DNA of 64,000 nucleotides from Brugia malayi (GCF_000002995.4 NW_025062479.1:15558721-15622720), one strand, 5' to 3'. Shown: positions 13,301 to 27,130, numbered from the stretch's first letter. Notes: generated from the sequence alone by a model not told the origin. Program-made: numbers and translations.

Positions 13301-14315
13301 AAGTGAGCTTAGCAAATGATTGATTACTGATTGGTCGCTGGTTGCAATCAACTGTTTAATTGTCATCAATGTGATCAGTCAAAAAAAAAAAAAAATGACA
13401 CTGACACTTTTTTGACAACTGTTATTTTCTTCTAATTAGTAAATGATTGATCTATTTTGTTCTTATGAATCATTTCATAAGTCATAAAATAATTTTTAAC
13501 CAAAATAATAACTTAGTAACAAATCGATAGCTAATAATAAATTTCCCATCAATAAGTTGAAAAAAAAAAAAAAAATCGACAAAAAGTGACAATTTACAAT
13601 TTAAAAATTAAGCTTTATGAAATATAAGTTTCATATTTGTTTATTCCTCTCTGTCATTCATTTGTTTTCCGTTTTGTTTCTATTTTTGTTGCTATTTTGA
13701 ATTTTTTTAACGCTTATAAAAAATTTTTGAATGAAAAAGGTGATAAAAAAAAAATTATCTCCTTCGACTTCTTTTTCACTTTCATTCTGTCTCTAAGCAT
13801 AAAAAAAGGAAAAAACAGCTCCTTATAATTTCTGCGCAATTTTTATTTCCATTCCTCTTTTAAATATTTCAAATTTTCTTCATTGTTCATAAATTCATTG
13901 GGGGATAATAAAGGATTCAAAATTCACAACTTAACAATGCTTAAAAATAAAAACTTCAAAAAAAATTTTTTCTTCTTTTTTCTTTTGTTTTGTTATATTT
14001 TTATGTTATCAATTATCTTCAAATTTTCTTTTTTCTTTTTTTTTTTTTGTTGTTATTCATGGAAAATTTGCCTTATTTATTTGTTTTTATAATGTTAAAA
14101 TGTTGCTTATCAATTTTTTAATCTTATTTTTTTAGAAGCATTATGAATGATATAGTTTGTTTTCTTTTTTTGATTTCATTTTCAATAAAAATATTTTGGT
14201 GATTATAAATTTTAATATAGATTTAGCAACCGAAAATAGTAATAATACAAGGATTAATAGGATAAAAGTATCAGTGATTGATCAAAAAATATAATGGAAT
14301 TGGACTGCATCCGGT

Positions 14316-14475
14316 TTATTATTACTATTATTATTATTATTATTTGTTATTACTATTATTATTCATTATTATTACCACTATTGTTATTATTTTTATTACT
14401 ATTATTTTATATTTTTATCATTATTATTAATTATTATTTTCTATCATTACTATTGTTATTGCAAATTAATTATTG
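14316..14475. repeat. (ATT)n-type triplet repeat
   Basis: About 160 bp of ATT triplets broken by ACT, GTT and CAT units. It makes an artificial Ile/Tyr/Leu-rich open frame. Confidence 0.8.
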
Positions 14476-17400
14476 TTTTTCCCTACAAGGCACATTAGTA
14501 AGGCTGGGAAAAAGAACAGAAGTTGATATTGTGAGTGAATAACTTACTCCAATATATGTTTGTATCCGACAGCTCTATACTTTTAAAAGACTACAAGTGA
14601 ATAGAAAACTTTAATAATAAAGTGCCAAGAGAAAGAAATATGGCCAAAAAAACTTGGAAGCACAAAGGTATTGGCACAATTATATAGTAGAATTATATGG
14701 AAGAAATAGCCAAGTATATCAATAAAAAGAGAAAAGAAGCAAAAAGTTTATGACATCAAAAAGAAGAAAAAATTGAAATTACGACAAAACAACGATTGGA
14801 TTTTATGCGCAAATCATAAAGTTATAACTTGTTGTCATAGAAAAAAACGAAAGAGAAAAATTCAGGAATATCAGAAAGCTTACTCAAGTTTTTTTTTAAT
14901 ATTTTCAAACATTATTTCAAAGTATTTTGAAACATTTCGAGTTTTATTTTTTCAAGTTATAATGAGTTGATCTCATCAGTTGTATTAATTGCCTGTATTG
15001 AAATTCTTTTAATTCATTTAAATAGATAGCTCAGCTTAATTGACAAGAAATAAAAAAGAAGAGAAAAAAAATGAGTTGGATTTGATTTACTTAATATTAA
15101 GAAAAATAACTGAATTTTATAAATTAACTGAAAAAGAAAATAAATTAAAAATAAAAAACGAGGTAAATTGTTATAATATGAAATGTTAAATGAAATAATT
15201 TAGAATGCAGTTATAAAAAATTAAGCAATAAATGTTAAGGCAGTTTCAATTATAGTGAATAATAATTTGATTAGTAAATTATATGTTATTAGCATTGCTA
15301 ATAACGAAATATAATTCATCAAATGACAAAATATAATAGAGAAAAAATTTTTTTGTCATTAGTGTTATTGTTTTAGCAAATTTGTAACTAAGTGAATGAA
15401 TAAAATATACTAAAATTTGAAAATAATATGATTTAAATTGGACGAGAAAGATAAAAAAATATGAATCATTACTAAATTAATAGAAAATTATCAATAGAAT
15501 ATACTGCAGAAATTAAATTAGTAATTTTACATCACACAGGTAATCACTTATATCACGTACGTGTCATACAATTCATCCTTATCACATATGTTTCGTGTAA
15601 TTTATTTATTTCTTACAAAAATAATAATAGTAGTTTATTATTCATATCTCTATCAATTACTATTCGTCATTATGTAATCAGTTTTTATTTTCTCTTTATC
15701 TTCCTTTCTTTATTATATCTTTTTTCGTTTTGTTTTTATTAGTGAGATAATTATATAAAGCAATTGTAAAGAATATAAATGATTATATAAGAGGTTTAGA
15801 ATTTTTTTTCTTTTTTGAATTTATTCTGATATGTTATATCTTGTTGAGAATTATAGAAATTTTTCTAATTAATTATAATTGAAATGAAATACTTGAAAGT
15901 GCTTCCTTATCACTTTACTTATTAATTATGAACATTAAATATCATTTAAATTCTTATTATCAAAGATAAGTTAAAAAATTAAGGAGATATTCTTTATTCT
16001 TTAAAATTTATTGTTTAAAATATATGTATAATTACGCATACGATATATTATTATTGCATGAAATTAATTAGGAATAGAAATTGAAGAAATGGTAAATAGT
16101 TTTTTTTTTTATCAAAATTCCTTTTCCGGTGATTTATCAATGAATTATAACATTTTGTAAAATATTATCATAGTAAATGATGTTGAATAATTGATTACTG
16201 ATTTATTAGCTTAAGATAATTTTCTATGCTTTTTTTTTTTTTTTTTGGAAATACTTGATAAAAAATTAACAACAAAACGAGAAATAATATATGCACAATT
16301 TTAAAAATACAATTTATATGCTAAAGTAAATGGTTAAAATTACAATTTATGTGCTAAAGTAAATGATATTTTGCTAATTATTTTGGAAATTTTATCGGTT
16401 CAATTTGCAATACACATTACTATTTTAAGATGCCACCCGAGAATCTAAAGGCCAATATTAATTGCTTAGGATGTCAATGCAAAACTTTTGAATTAAACGA
16501 AATGAAAAAAAAAAAAAAAAAAAAAACGGATTACTTCGTTGCTAACATATATTTAAATAGCTTGTAATTGTTAATTTTAACTTCTTTTAGATGGTTTTTC
16601 ACATGCTTCATTAAATTTTTTGATTATATTTTTATGATTACATAATTACCAATATATGTTGAAATAATGGTAAAAATACTTTGTTGACAAATAATAATTA
16701 AGAATAATTATAGTGACTACTACCTAGCATTGCTGGTTTCATTGTTTTTATAATTCTAATTTGAAAGAAATTCTAAAAAAATTTTTTTTTAAATTCAGTT
16801 AATGAAAAAAAAAAAAAAACGAAAGTAAATAAACTTTAAGATTTACGTTGTTTAGATGATAGTAAACTTGAAAATGAAAAATTTGTTAAAGCAAATCTTT
16901 TTATTTCCTTCGTAACTTCAGTAATTAAATTTAAGAAAAAAGAGGGAAAGAAGGAAACTAAAGTCTCATTTTAGGCAACTGCAAAATTGTATGCAATTTT
17001 ATAAAATGATCAATGAGAATAAATGTTGGGAAAGTAACTTAAAAGTTACATTTGCTACTGATAAGTAAATCGTTAAATTAGGGGTTAAAAAAGTTAAATG
17101 ATAACAATAATAATAATTTACAAATATTTGAGAAAATTGTCATTTTCAAATTATAAATAACAAAAAAAAAAAAAATAAAACAAAGATAAAAAAATCATTT
17201 GAGAAATTGGAGAAAGAAAATAAATGCGATTGATCATTTCTTTTTTCTTTCCCAATCCCAAATTTCTCATTTTCCATTATTATCATCACATTTTGTCATC
17301 AAAAAAAAAATCTTTGCAAAAATTTAAAATACATTGAAATTTACAAAATGTCACTAAATTTTAAGAAATGGATTAAAATTTAGCAATGTTATTTACCATC

Positions 17401-19488
17401 AATTAAAAGTATGCTAATAAAAAGTTTGACAAACTTTTAACAATGGAAGAAAATGATATTATTGATTATTTATTAACATTTAATTACCATTACGTCCCAT
17501 GACTTTCTTTTTATTGCTCTGTTATTTTACATTTCAACAATATCTTTTTCTTCCAATTTTCTTTTTGCAAATTTCTTAAAATACTTTGATAAATTTAGTT
17601 TGCAACAGGAAAAAAAAATTTTTTTCAAACTATTTTATAATTTAAACAAAATATGAATGTGAAAGAAAAAGGATGAAGAAATACATTCAAAATAAAAAAA
17701 TGTTATGATAAATACTATGTCATGGGAATAATAAATTTTAAATTCGACTTTATTATTGTTACATATATATATATATATATCTTTCTCAAATAATCAAATA
17801 ACGAATAATTTAATATTTCGTTTGTTGCATTAAAGTAATCAAATATCAAATAAAATTTAATGCTTTAATTATTGCTAACTATTTTTTTTTATTTTTTTAT
17901 AATCAATAAATAAATAATTTCATCGTTGATATTATTATCATTTATATTCCATTTATTTCGTTCACTCATTCATTCATTTATTTAATTTTTATTAAATAAG
18001 ACATACAAATAATATAATATATGAGTGGTGCATTAAAAGCAAAAGTAGCAAGGATGTAATTTAAAATTAAATGAAAGATTTTCATTTAAATAATAAATAT
18101 TTTATATGAATGTTGCAGATGATACATGCAAAATTAAAATGAGGTTAAAAACGGGAGTATCTAATTAAAAATATTTGAGCATAAAAGAATAATTTTTTTT
18201 TTTTTAAAAATGCGAATTTAAAAATTAGAATTCAAATTTTAAAGAATGATGTAATTTGTTTCTTTCGGCTTAATTAGTACGAAAGCTAAGAATGTTATTT
18301 AATTTCATAAATAAATTATTTAATATGCAATAGGTTATATATCACATACAAATAAATAATGTTTGCTTATATAAACTGTTCATTTCTCTTTTATTTTTAT
18401 TTAGTAATTTAACTTTAATTAATTAATTTCGTTGAAATAAGCATAATGGAGAAATTTTTTTCAATAGTTTAAAAAGGCAATAAAATCAATTTTGCGTTAT
18501 AAGAATTTTAACTATGATAGAAGTTTTAATTAAAAATGAACGAAATATTAAGAATGGTGGGATTATTTAATGCAAGGTGTTACTTTATCACTAATGCCTG
18601 TCTTTTAAATTATTAATTTAATTCATATTAAATTTCATTCTGAATGCAAAAAATACTGAAATTGTGCATAGCTGAAATGATGTTTAAAAGTTACATTGGT
18701 TAAATTATTAATATAATAGGATATTGTAGCATCATATATTATTCAATTTGTAAAATTTATTTTTAATTAAATCTAAAGTTAAATTTCCATAATTTAATAT
18801 TTAAACATTTGTAATTTTTTTCAAAGCCTATTTTATTCCATGCGCGTAATTTCATCGATATCTAAATCAAGCATTTCTTAATTAATCATTATTTATCTAT
18901 CACTTATAATTTGATATTTTTCATTTTGTTTTAAATAAATCAAAATTTTTTCTGCCTTTCTAAAAATAATAATATTGTTTTTGTTAGTTGCTTTTTTATT
19001 CCATTAAATCATTAACATATAAAATATTATCGAAAAGTTTTTGAAAACAAAGATTTATTTTTCAACTTCTGTTTGTATTACAAGTCATAAAATTGTATAC
19101 GTTATAGTAATTTTAAAAAGAAATTGATTAATTATTTTATTTTGTTTTGAAAATTAGAAAAAATGCTATCATTTTAATGTTGAAAAAGTTAGATAATATT
19201 AAATAATAAAATGGAAAATTAATAATTTCAATTACTATTTCATTATAAAATAATAGAAATTAAAAAAAAAAAAAAAAATGAAGTGAAAATCAAAGATAGT
19301 AAAAGCAGCAATCATTCAATAGCACATGTTGCAATGATTATTTTGATAAGAATGTTGAAATCAAATTTATCAGCTTAGGTGCAAGAATTTACATAAAATA
19401 AACTCAAAAAAAAGAAAAGTGGAATGATAAACTTCTAAGATATCATACTTATGATATAACATCAAAAGTAGGATATTAAACTTAATCA

Positions 19489-19520
19489 TGATATGATATC
19501 AATTTTATGATATCATATCA
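19489..19520. repeat. 13-bp inverted repeat in a cluster of ATATCAT palindromes
   Basis: TGATATGATATCA and its exact reverse complement are separated by 6 bp. A related shorter palindrome built on ATATCATA/TATGATAT lies just before it (about 19440-19458). Confidence 0.75.
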
Positions 19521-21816
19521 AATTCAAGCAATCATGTAATAGGAAAATTCCAGAGAGTCTAATAAATTTTGCAACAAATATATAATTTAAATAGAAAGTT
19601 TGATCATTTGAAAATGTAAATAAAATTAGAGCAAGAAAAATGCATAATTTTTTGTACATTAATCAACATTTAATTGCCTTCTTAAATAATATATAGCAAA
19701 ATTTTCGGAAAGTTTTGAAAATATCCGAGAAAATAGAAGATTAATGAGGTTGTAAGCTCATTAATTTTGATTATAAATAAGTGAAAAATGAAGGTTATAA
19801 GATTAGAAATATTTATGAATACTTATAAATTAGCACATTATTAATGAATTCCTTTTGATTTCTTTATCTTACAAAATGTTACATTGAATATAATAAATAC
19901 ATTGTCGTGTTTTCATATAAATATAACTATTTTTAACTTCAATATAAATGTCAAATATTTTAATAAAACTAATAAAAAAAGAAGATTGATGCCACAATAA
20001 ATGTAAATAAATAGACAAGTAATTAAGCAAATAAATAAATATTTATCTAAGAATTAATTCAATTAGAAAAAAAAAAAAAAATGAGATGAAAATTCGACGT
20101 AGAGCACGAATGTAGGAATTATTTCGAATAAAATCTTGCTAAATGGATGATAAAAATTAAAGTAAATAGTCAACAAGATTCCAAGCATTCTTAGAATGTC
20201 ATATAAGAATGCATTAAAGAAACTTTTTTCAAAAAAAAGCGAGAAAAAAGTTAAAAAGTTATTCCATCATTTTCGATAAAACAAATTAAACTATTCATTG
20301 ACGTAAGTAAAATAATTTGCAAAAGAAAAAAAATTTCAGCAAATTGAAAAAATAATTTTGCTAAATGTTATTATTACGAATAAAATTATTAACTAAGCAT
20401 TATAAGATGAAAGCTTATATTGAATTTAATTCTTATTTTTTTATTTTTTTCCGCAAAAAAAAAAAATTTCCTTTTTTCAAAATAAGAAATGTTTTATAAT
20501 TGCGATAAAAATAATTAAGTTTGTAGATTAAATAAATTTTTTAGAAAAAATGAAAAAGCAAAGTGATTTTTGAATATTGATAAATGTTACAGTTTAGCAT
20601 ATAAATATTTTAAAATGTAATAAATAATATTTTTGTAGAATAGGACCAATTGGTACATTATTTGTTATTAATACTATTTGATATTTGAATTTTATTATAA
20701 TACTTTTTTCTTAGTATTTTCAATTCATATTAAAATTTTAAAATGATCGTTGAATTGTACATCCATATAATTTATATAATACAGCAGTCAGTACTAACTT
20801 AATTATGAATGTATATAGTTAGAAATAAATATACTTAATTTAATTTGTAGAAATTTTCGAATTTAAAATTAACTATTTTCTAAATTACATCCACATTCAT
20901 TTATCTATTATTATTAAATTTTTCATTTAGTCATTTTATTAGAATGAAATAAAGGAAAAACATTGCTGAAATTTTCTGCTTTAAGGGGTAATTTTTCTTG
21001 AACAAAATCAATAAAACATTCCGTTTCCGGAAACAGTCTTTCATTTTTTTTCTCTATTCTTATGGTTTTCTTTTTTTTTTTTTGATTCCTTTCTATCGTT
21101 TCGTTTTTGATTATTTTATATTGCAATAATTTTTTCTTTTTTTTTTTCTTTTTTTTTTGAAACTTTGACATGTTTATTAGATATATGTCAAATATATTGC
21201 TAACTAATTATTTAAAATGGATATAAATTTTAATTTGCAAAATATGAATTGGTTTAATTTTTTTTTCTAAATTTATAATCATTAAAAAATTATTGGATAT
21301 GCAAATCCAGTTCATATTATATTTTATAGCAATCCAAAAAAAGGAAGGATGAAAAAATGAAAAAATGTATTTGCTTAATTTTTAAATATCTTATTTAAAA
21401 ATATATAATTATGAAATTTGTTGATCTCATAATTGTAATCAATGCGGAAAAGAAAATATGAACAATAACAATGATATTAGCAACATATTTTCTACTATTT
21501 AAATCATTTCCTCTTCTTAATATTTTGTTGAATGCTTTTTCTTCTCTCTTTCTAATATCATTAAAAATTCTTTGAAATTCCAAATCAACAATTAGTGGGA
21601 TGTTTATTGGATAATATTTGGAAGATAAAGAAGAACAACTTAAAATGGATTCGAATAAAATTAGGAGAATTTTCAATAATACATTTCAATTGCAAATTCA
21701 TATATGTTTTCTCTTTATTTAACTTAAAAAAAAAAAAAAAAAAATGAAATGCTAGTTTTTCTTCTCACAGTAAAAAAACAAAACAGATCTGCTTTTTGAA
21801 TGATCAAATATTGACT

Positions 21817-21853
21817 ATACAAATCCATATCAATATTTGATATGGATTTGTAT
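21817..21853. repeat. Perfect 17-bp inverted repeat with a 3-nt loop
   Basis: The arm ATACAAATCCATATCAA is followed by TAT and then by its exact reverse complement. On the minus strand it lies about 350 nt past the ipgm-1 stop codon, so it could form a hairpin in the 3' untranslated region or near the end of the transcript. Confidence 0.85.
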
Positions 21854-22199
21854 GGTAATTAATAAGAAACAGTATTACGCTCTGCTTTATGCTAATATTT
21901 TATTTGGATAGCATTTAAATGATTTGTGTTTTCATGGAAGCAAAATTATGGTAATATTTTATCTAACAAAAATCGCTTTCATTTGGAAATAAATTAAATA
22001 AAATTAAATCATAGAAAAAGCATAGACAGTAAAAAGTAGTTGTATCATGCTAATTTTCATCTCATTCCGGCAAACATAAATCACATAATCTGTAAAATTA
22101 ATTTAATGAGTGAATATACAAACCATCTTCTAATGACTAACAAATAGGAAAAATGAATTACAGAAGATTTCAATTAGTTTAAACAAGACTTCATCTCAT

Positions 22200-24694
22200 C
22201 TAGGCTTCATTAACCAATGGCTGTCCGGTCATCTCGGATGGCAATGGCACACCCATAACTTTTAGAACTGTTGGAGCAACATCACAAAGAGCCATCTCCC
22301 GATCCGGTAACTTGTCCATGAATTTGTATTTCATTGAGGAACAAGTGAATGGCACTGCAAGCAAAATCTGATGAAAATGTCCAAAATTAGCGTGAAATAA
22401 AATGTAGTGCCTTTAAAAAATGAGTAACAACATTTCAAAAATACAGTACCTTTTCCCTTAATTTTGCCATGAACTGCTCAGGGTAAAACAAAATTTTGCC
22501 TATGTTTCAAACTTACGAAATAAAATTTAATAATCCAAGAGGCACCCATATCGAACAATTAACATTTCTAACAAATGTTACTCAAACGATAACTAGTAAT
22601 TTCATTTATGAGTCATAGTATACAATGAGTATCCAAAAGTTATATCAAACGGACTATGACATATCAAAATTACTTCTGGAAAACAAAAATACCTTTAAAC
22701 TTACTAGTGGCAACAAATCACTGAAAACTTCTGAAATAAAGTATTATCCAAATACTTTCAGCTCATGCATTTTAACAGAAATGATGAAAAAAGAAAACGT
22801 ACCTAAATTGCAAGTGTGAGCAGTATGCTTGCTACCATCTGGTGCCATCATTTTCTCAGCATTTCCATGATCAGCAGTTACCATCAGTATGTAGTCATTC
22901 TTCTTACATGCTTCATATATTCGTCCGATAGCAATATCTAAAAAAGTTTCTGAATGAATATAGCAAAAATAAAAAATAAAATAAATAAATTGATTAATTA
23001 AAAGAATAAAATATCACAAAATTAGTAAAAAATAAACTCTGGACGTTTTTTATGATAAAAAAAAAAAAAAAAAAAAAAACGAATTGTGGTCTATGATTTG
23101 AAATTAGCCAAAATGTTAGCCAGAATTACATAGTACACTTCTGCAACACAAATTCTAATATACGCTTTTCTTTTTCATCACAACAATATTAATGAGGAAG
23201 GATAAATGAAAAAAATAACCAGTTGCTTCAACTGCTTTCACGGCTGCTTCATAAACTCCAGTATGGCCAACCATATCGGGAGGTGCAAAATTGCACATAA
23301 CAAATGGATGTTTTTTCATATGCAATTGCTCAATCACCTGAGAAAAGCAGTACGTTGAAGAATTATCGTTAAAACAATATTTCTTCAAAAAAAAAATAAA
23401 AATAAAAATTTCAGAAATTCACAAACCTAGCTGTAAACTTGTCATAACTCTTTCAAAAAAAAATAAATAAATAAATAAATAAATATCGATATCTTTAATT
23501 TTAAAAAATTAAAAATGTGCTGCTCGACAATTACTATAATGTAAAATAAGGTTCTACATGAATGCAAACAAAGTTACCTTATCAGCTACAGCAGCTGAAC
23601 TCATTGGTGGTTCAAGATCATAAGTGGCAACTTTCGGAGATACTACTAAACAACGCTCTTCATTTGCAAATTGTTTTTCCACACCACCATTGAAGAAGAA
23701 TGTAACGTGCGCATATTTTTCTGTTTCTAAAAAATGTGAACGTTATTTGATGAATTTCATTGCGATCAATGGGCATGGATTAAACATATTAGAATGTAGT
23801 TGTACAAATCATATTAATAATGCTGAAAAATTTTAAATAGTTTGTGTATTTCATTTAATTTTACAATGCGAAAACACAATGCGGAATTTATCACTACGAG
23901 GTAATCTAGCTTATTAATAATGTTAATTACCGTTTGATGAAGAAACATAATATATTGAAATGCTACGTACTTAAATAAGCACAATAGAATACTAGAAAAT
24001 AATTCTTTTTTTTTTTTTCTGTCCTACAGAGAAGATAACGTATTTAGCAGAAAAAAACTTATATAAATCAAAATGTGAAATTCATTACATGCTGCTTAAA
24101 AATGTCTGAAGATAATTGATGTTTGAAGCAATTAATAATAGTTTACAATTAAAACCAGATAGACATGCCAGATGTTTTTACAAAATATTTAAATTCAGTA
24201 TGATCAAAGTGCTAGTGAAGATAAAACCAACCAGCACAATGGAATTGTGTTAATCCATTTACAGATAACCATTCCGCCAATACATTTTTATGAGATTCCG
24301 GAGGAAAAAGTGCAGGAAAGGTAAATTCTGCCTTGTACTGAGTCATTCCAATTACTTGCTAAAGCATTCCGATGAAGGGAGTAATATAAGTAAACAATGA
24401 GATCAAAAATAGAACCTTTTTTTTTCTTATTTGTTCATCCGTCCTTTCAGTTACTGATTCATCACTCCTCCAAAAACATGAAAGGCTTTTAATAATGTGT
24501 TGAACAACAAGAATTTGACTATTTTTGATATTTCTAGATTTTTGATGGTCGAAAGAATGGATTTTATACATACCATATTCTTTGGATGTTTAATATTAGA
24601 ATTAAGATCTTTGTATCGTTCCATACCCATGCATTCAGTGATTTCTCGCATACGATCAGCACGATAATCAAAGAATATCAAAGTATCACCATCT

Positions 24695-24730
<36 letters not shown>

Positions 24731-27116
24731 TATATACATATATATATTAAATATATTAAATTATATATATTAAAGAAAAATTGCCCACTTTCATTACAAT
24801 TAAGAAAGCCACGAAACAACTGAAATTATTTTAGTCTTGAAATCTATAGTCAAAACTGGTAACAGTTAAGTATTTCAAAAGGTCAGGAGTCTTCTCATTG
24901 GAACTCTGCCAACTTAACGGACTGGAAATGATGCGGTAGGAACATAAAAAAGGCTCCCGTTCGAAAGACACTTTCATAAGCAAGTTGTATGACTTGACTT
25001 AATGATTTAAAATAATAATAAAGTCAAATGACGTTAACTTCTAATTTTCTGCAGTTTGTATCTTATTGGCTAACCAACATAATCGTCACTGTCAGTATCA
25101 AAGCTAGCACGGAATTTTCCATTTAAAAAGAATATAATTTGGCACATCAAATAATTATCCATTTATGATAAACATTTTTTTATATAGAACTAATAGATTC
25201 AGAGAGATAAAATTAGCATGTAATTCACCTTTTGTACGTCCTTCATCCGAAAGAATTATTGGTTTTAGGAATTCATCAGTCTCATCCTTTGCATATCGTC
25301 CTTTGATAACATCAATCGCCTTATCAATTGTAGTCTTCTCACCAACTCCACCAATTAGTGCATCATAACATACCTGGAAGTATGAGCAAACAATATGAGA
25401 TACATACTGGACATTACAAACGATTATTATAAATTTCACTTGGATATTTGATCTAGATATAGAAATAATAATGCCTAAATAATGATATGAAAAGATATGA
25501 AAATAATAACGACTTCCATAGATATGAAATACGAATAAATAGTGCGAATGCATGTGGGAATCTTTAAACAGACTAATACATATCTCCGACATGATAGAAA
25601 AGCTGTAACGCAGAGTTTCCTCCGAACTAACCGTTGTTCAGCAGATTTAGTTATGTTATGAGCAACTTGCATCGATTTATTAAAAAGTCACCGTTAACAA
25701 ATAAGTTTTCCATTAAAGTTCATCTTTTGGTTAATTTACCGGTCATAAAAAACTACCAACCCGAATTCGTTCCCACCGTTTATCTCTGTCCATCGCATAG
25801 TAGCGCCCTACTATTGTTGATATTTCACCATATTGTTCCTTGTTGACGAAATCAATTAGCTGTTGAAGGAAACCAACTGAAAAAAACTCCATCATTCTTA
25901 GTTTTGGAAAATTTTCAAATGTGATTTGAAGGAAATTTAAGAAACAAACATAATGGAACCTCCGCTTGTTGGACTCGTATCACGACCATCTCCAAAGAAT
26001 TGAATGTAAAGCTTCGGTACTTTAAGTTGTTTCAAAGCTGTTATCAAAGCAAACAAATGATCAATATGTGAATGAACACCACCATCGCTGACCTGAAAAT
26101 TTCTTGAAATTTTTGAAATCTATAAATTTAGTATTCCAGAGCTTTGTGTATGCGTCCATGGAGAATATGAAACAACCGCAGCCAGACATACTCATGGAAC
26201 TTTCGAGAAAAAACAATCCCTTTGTATATGTCATGATCAGAAAACAGATACTATCTTAGCACTCGATAATTCTGGCTAAATGGATAAGAAACAAATCTGT
26301 GAACAAAATTAATTCCAATTCTTACCAAACCACATAAGTGCATGCGGCCATTCCCTTTAATTGCACGTTCAGCAGCTTCCTTCAAATGCTTATTTTCCAC
26401 CAAAGTCTTATTCTTGACCGCCAAATTTATGCGTACAATATCCTAAGGTACGATTACTACTTTAATAATAAAGTATTTGACAGAAAACTGCAATTGCGCC
26501 ACAACAACATTCGAGTCATCTCGAAAATTTTTTGGGATTATACTTGAAACTGGGAAAACCCCTTTGAGAAGCAATATTTCAAACACCCTATTACCTGATA
26601 AACAACACGGCCAGCGCCAATGTTTAAATGACCCACTTCTGAATTGCCCATAAGTCCTTCCGGTAAACCAACATGCAAGCCATGTGCTTGAATTGGATGC
26701 GAATTCATTACACAAAGCTCATCCATTACAGGTGTTTTAGCATTTAGTATTGCATTGCCTGCAAAAAAAAAAAAAAAAAAAAAAAAAAACTGTCACCGTT
26801 ATTTTATTTCTAAAACTGTGGCTGATATTCTTCCTCTAATTTTTTACCAGCATGAAAACACCACTATCGGTTATTCAATACGGTATACCCTTCGACTTTC
26901 GAAATATTTGACCTATCATGTTACTTGGGATATTGCCTTTCCACTTCAGCACATGTCATTCAGTAAAAATGTGACTGATCAATTTCTATGTAATATTTCG
27001 TAAAAATTCTACAGTGAAAATAAAGTTAAAAAAAAAACCGACTAACCTTTAGTTTCGTTACTGATTCCCCAACCATCAATCACTACCAGACATACTCGAT
27101 TCTTTGCTTCGGCCAT
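22200..27116 (-). CDS. ipgm-1: Cofactor-independent phosphoglycerate mutase (iPGM)
   Basis: Interconverts 3- and 2-phosphoglycerate in the cytosol without 2,3-bisphosphoglycerate. Twelve exons join in phase: 27047-27116, 26595-26758, 26326-26442, 25960-26092, 25761-25876, 25229-25373, 24574-24692, 24232-24358, 23578-23726, 23220-23337, 22803-22937, 22200-22354, giving 515 residues, the expected length. Metal and catalytic features are all present: VIDGWG (Asp14), [10 protein letters not shown] with the nucleophile Ser63, SDGGVHSH (His124), GDGRDT (Asp152, Arg154), YRADRMRE (259-265), PPDMVGHTG (Asp401, His405), TADHGNAE (Asp442, His443) and HTAHT. For the ninth exon I chose the acceptor TTTTTTAG over a CAG 6 nt later, because it restores the conserved [15 protein letters not shown]. 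The start is the first ATG, just after an acceptor-like TTTCAG. Vertebrates use the unrelated cofactor-dependent enzyme, so iPGM is a known drug-target candidate in filariae. A TA repeat (24699-24725) lies in intron 6. Confidence 0.97.
24699..24725. repeat. (TA)n microsatellite in an ipgm-1 intron
   Basis: Uninterrupted TA dinucleotides, continuing less regularly to about 24770. Confidence 0.8.
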
Positions 27117-27127
27117 TTTCGGAAATT

Positions 27128-27130
27128 CTG
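27128..27130 (-). promoter_or_regulatory. Splice acceptor-like site 11 nt before the ipgm-1 ATG
   Basis: The minus strand reads GTTCTTTCAG followed by 11 nt and the ATG. It can be a spliced-leader trans-splice site or the acceptor of a 5' intron; the sequence alone cannot decide. Nematode iPGM mRNAs can have alternative 5' ends, which would fit either. Confidence 0.5.

Larger units (their letters stand above)
8000..14999. other. Gene-poor AT-rich region
   Basis: Seven kilobases with triplet repeats (8107-8209 and 14316-14475), a purine-rich/pyrimidine-rich pair (10158-10342), T-rich frames without biological sense, and one island of higher sequence complexity (about 9440-9720). At 14480-14960 there is a mixed-composition stretch after the triplet repeat in which short frames occur on the plus strand; I see no splice structure or family in it. 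Confidence 0.5.
15000..22199. other. Gene-poor AT-rich region up to the ipgm-1 3' end
   Basis: No gene can be supported. The stretch holds poly(A) runs (for example 16506-16526, 19261-19278, 20069-20081), a TA repeat at about 17763-17780, a cluster of short palindromes (19438-19520), a 45-codon plus-strand frame with a Lys run (16430-16567), two minus-strand frames of 80-90 codons (20923-21171 and 21395-21676), and a perfect hairpin at 21817-21853. The last 300 bp probably belong to the ipgm-1 3' untranslated region. Confidence 0.5.

Noticed and set aside
22625..22819. 64-codon plus-strand frame.
   Set aside because: It lies in the last ipgm-1 intron and runs antisense into the exon ending at 22803; no support of its own.
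23578..23720. Shorter form of ipgm-1 exon 9 using the CAG acceptor 6 nt downstream.
   Set aside because: It would delete two residues of the conserved ETEKYAHV; the TTTTTTAG acceptor gives the family sequence.
24451..24819. 122-codon minus-strand frame across an ipgm-1 exon.
   Set aside because: It reads through the true exon 24574-24692 into both introns, including a TA repeat; the spliced model explains the conserved part.
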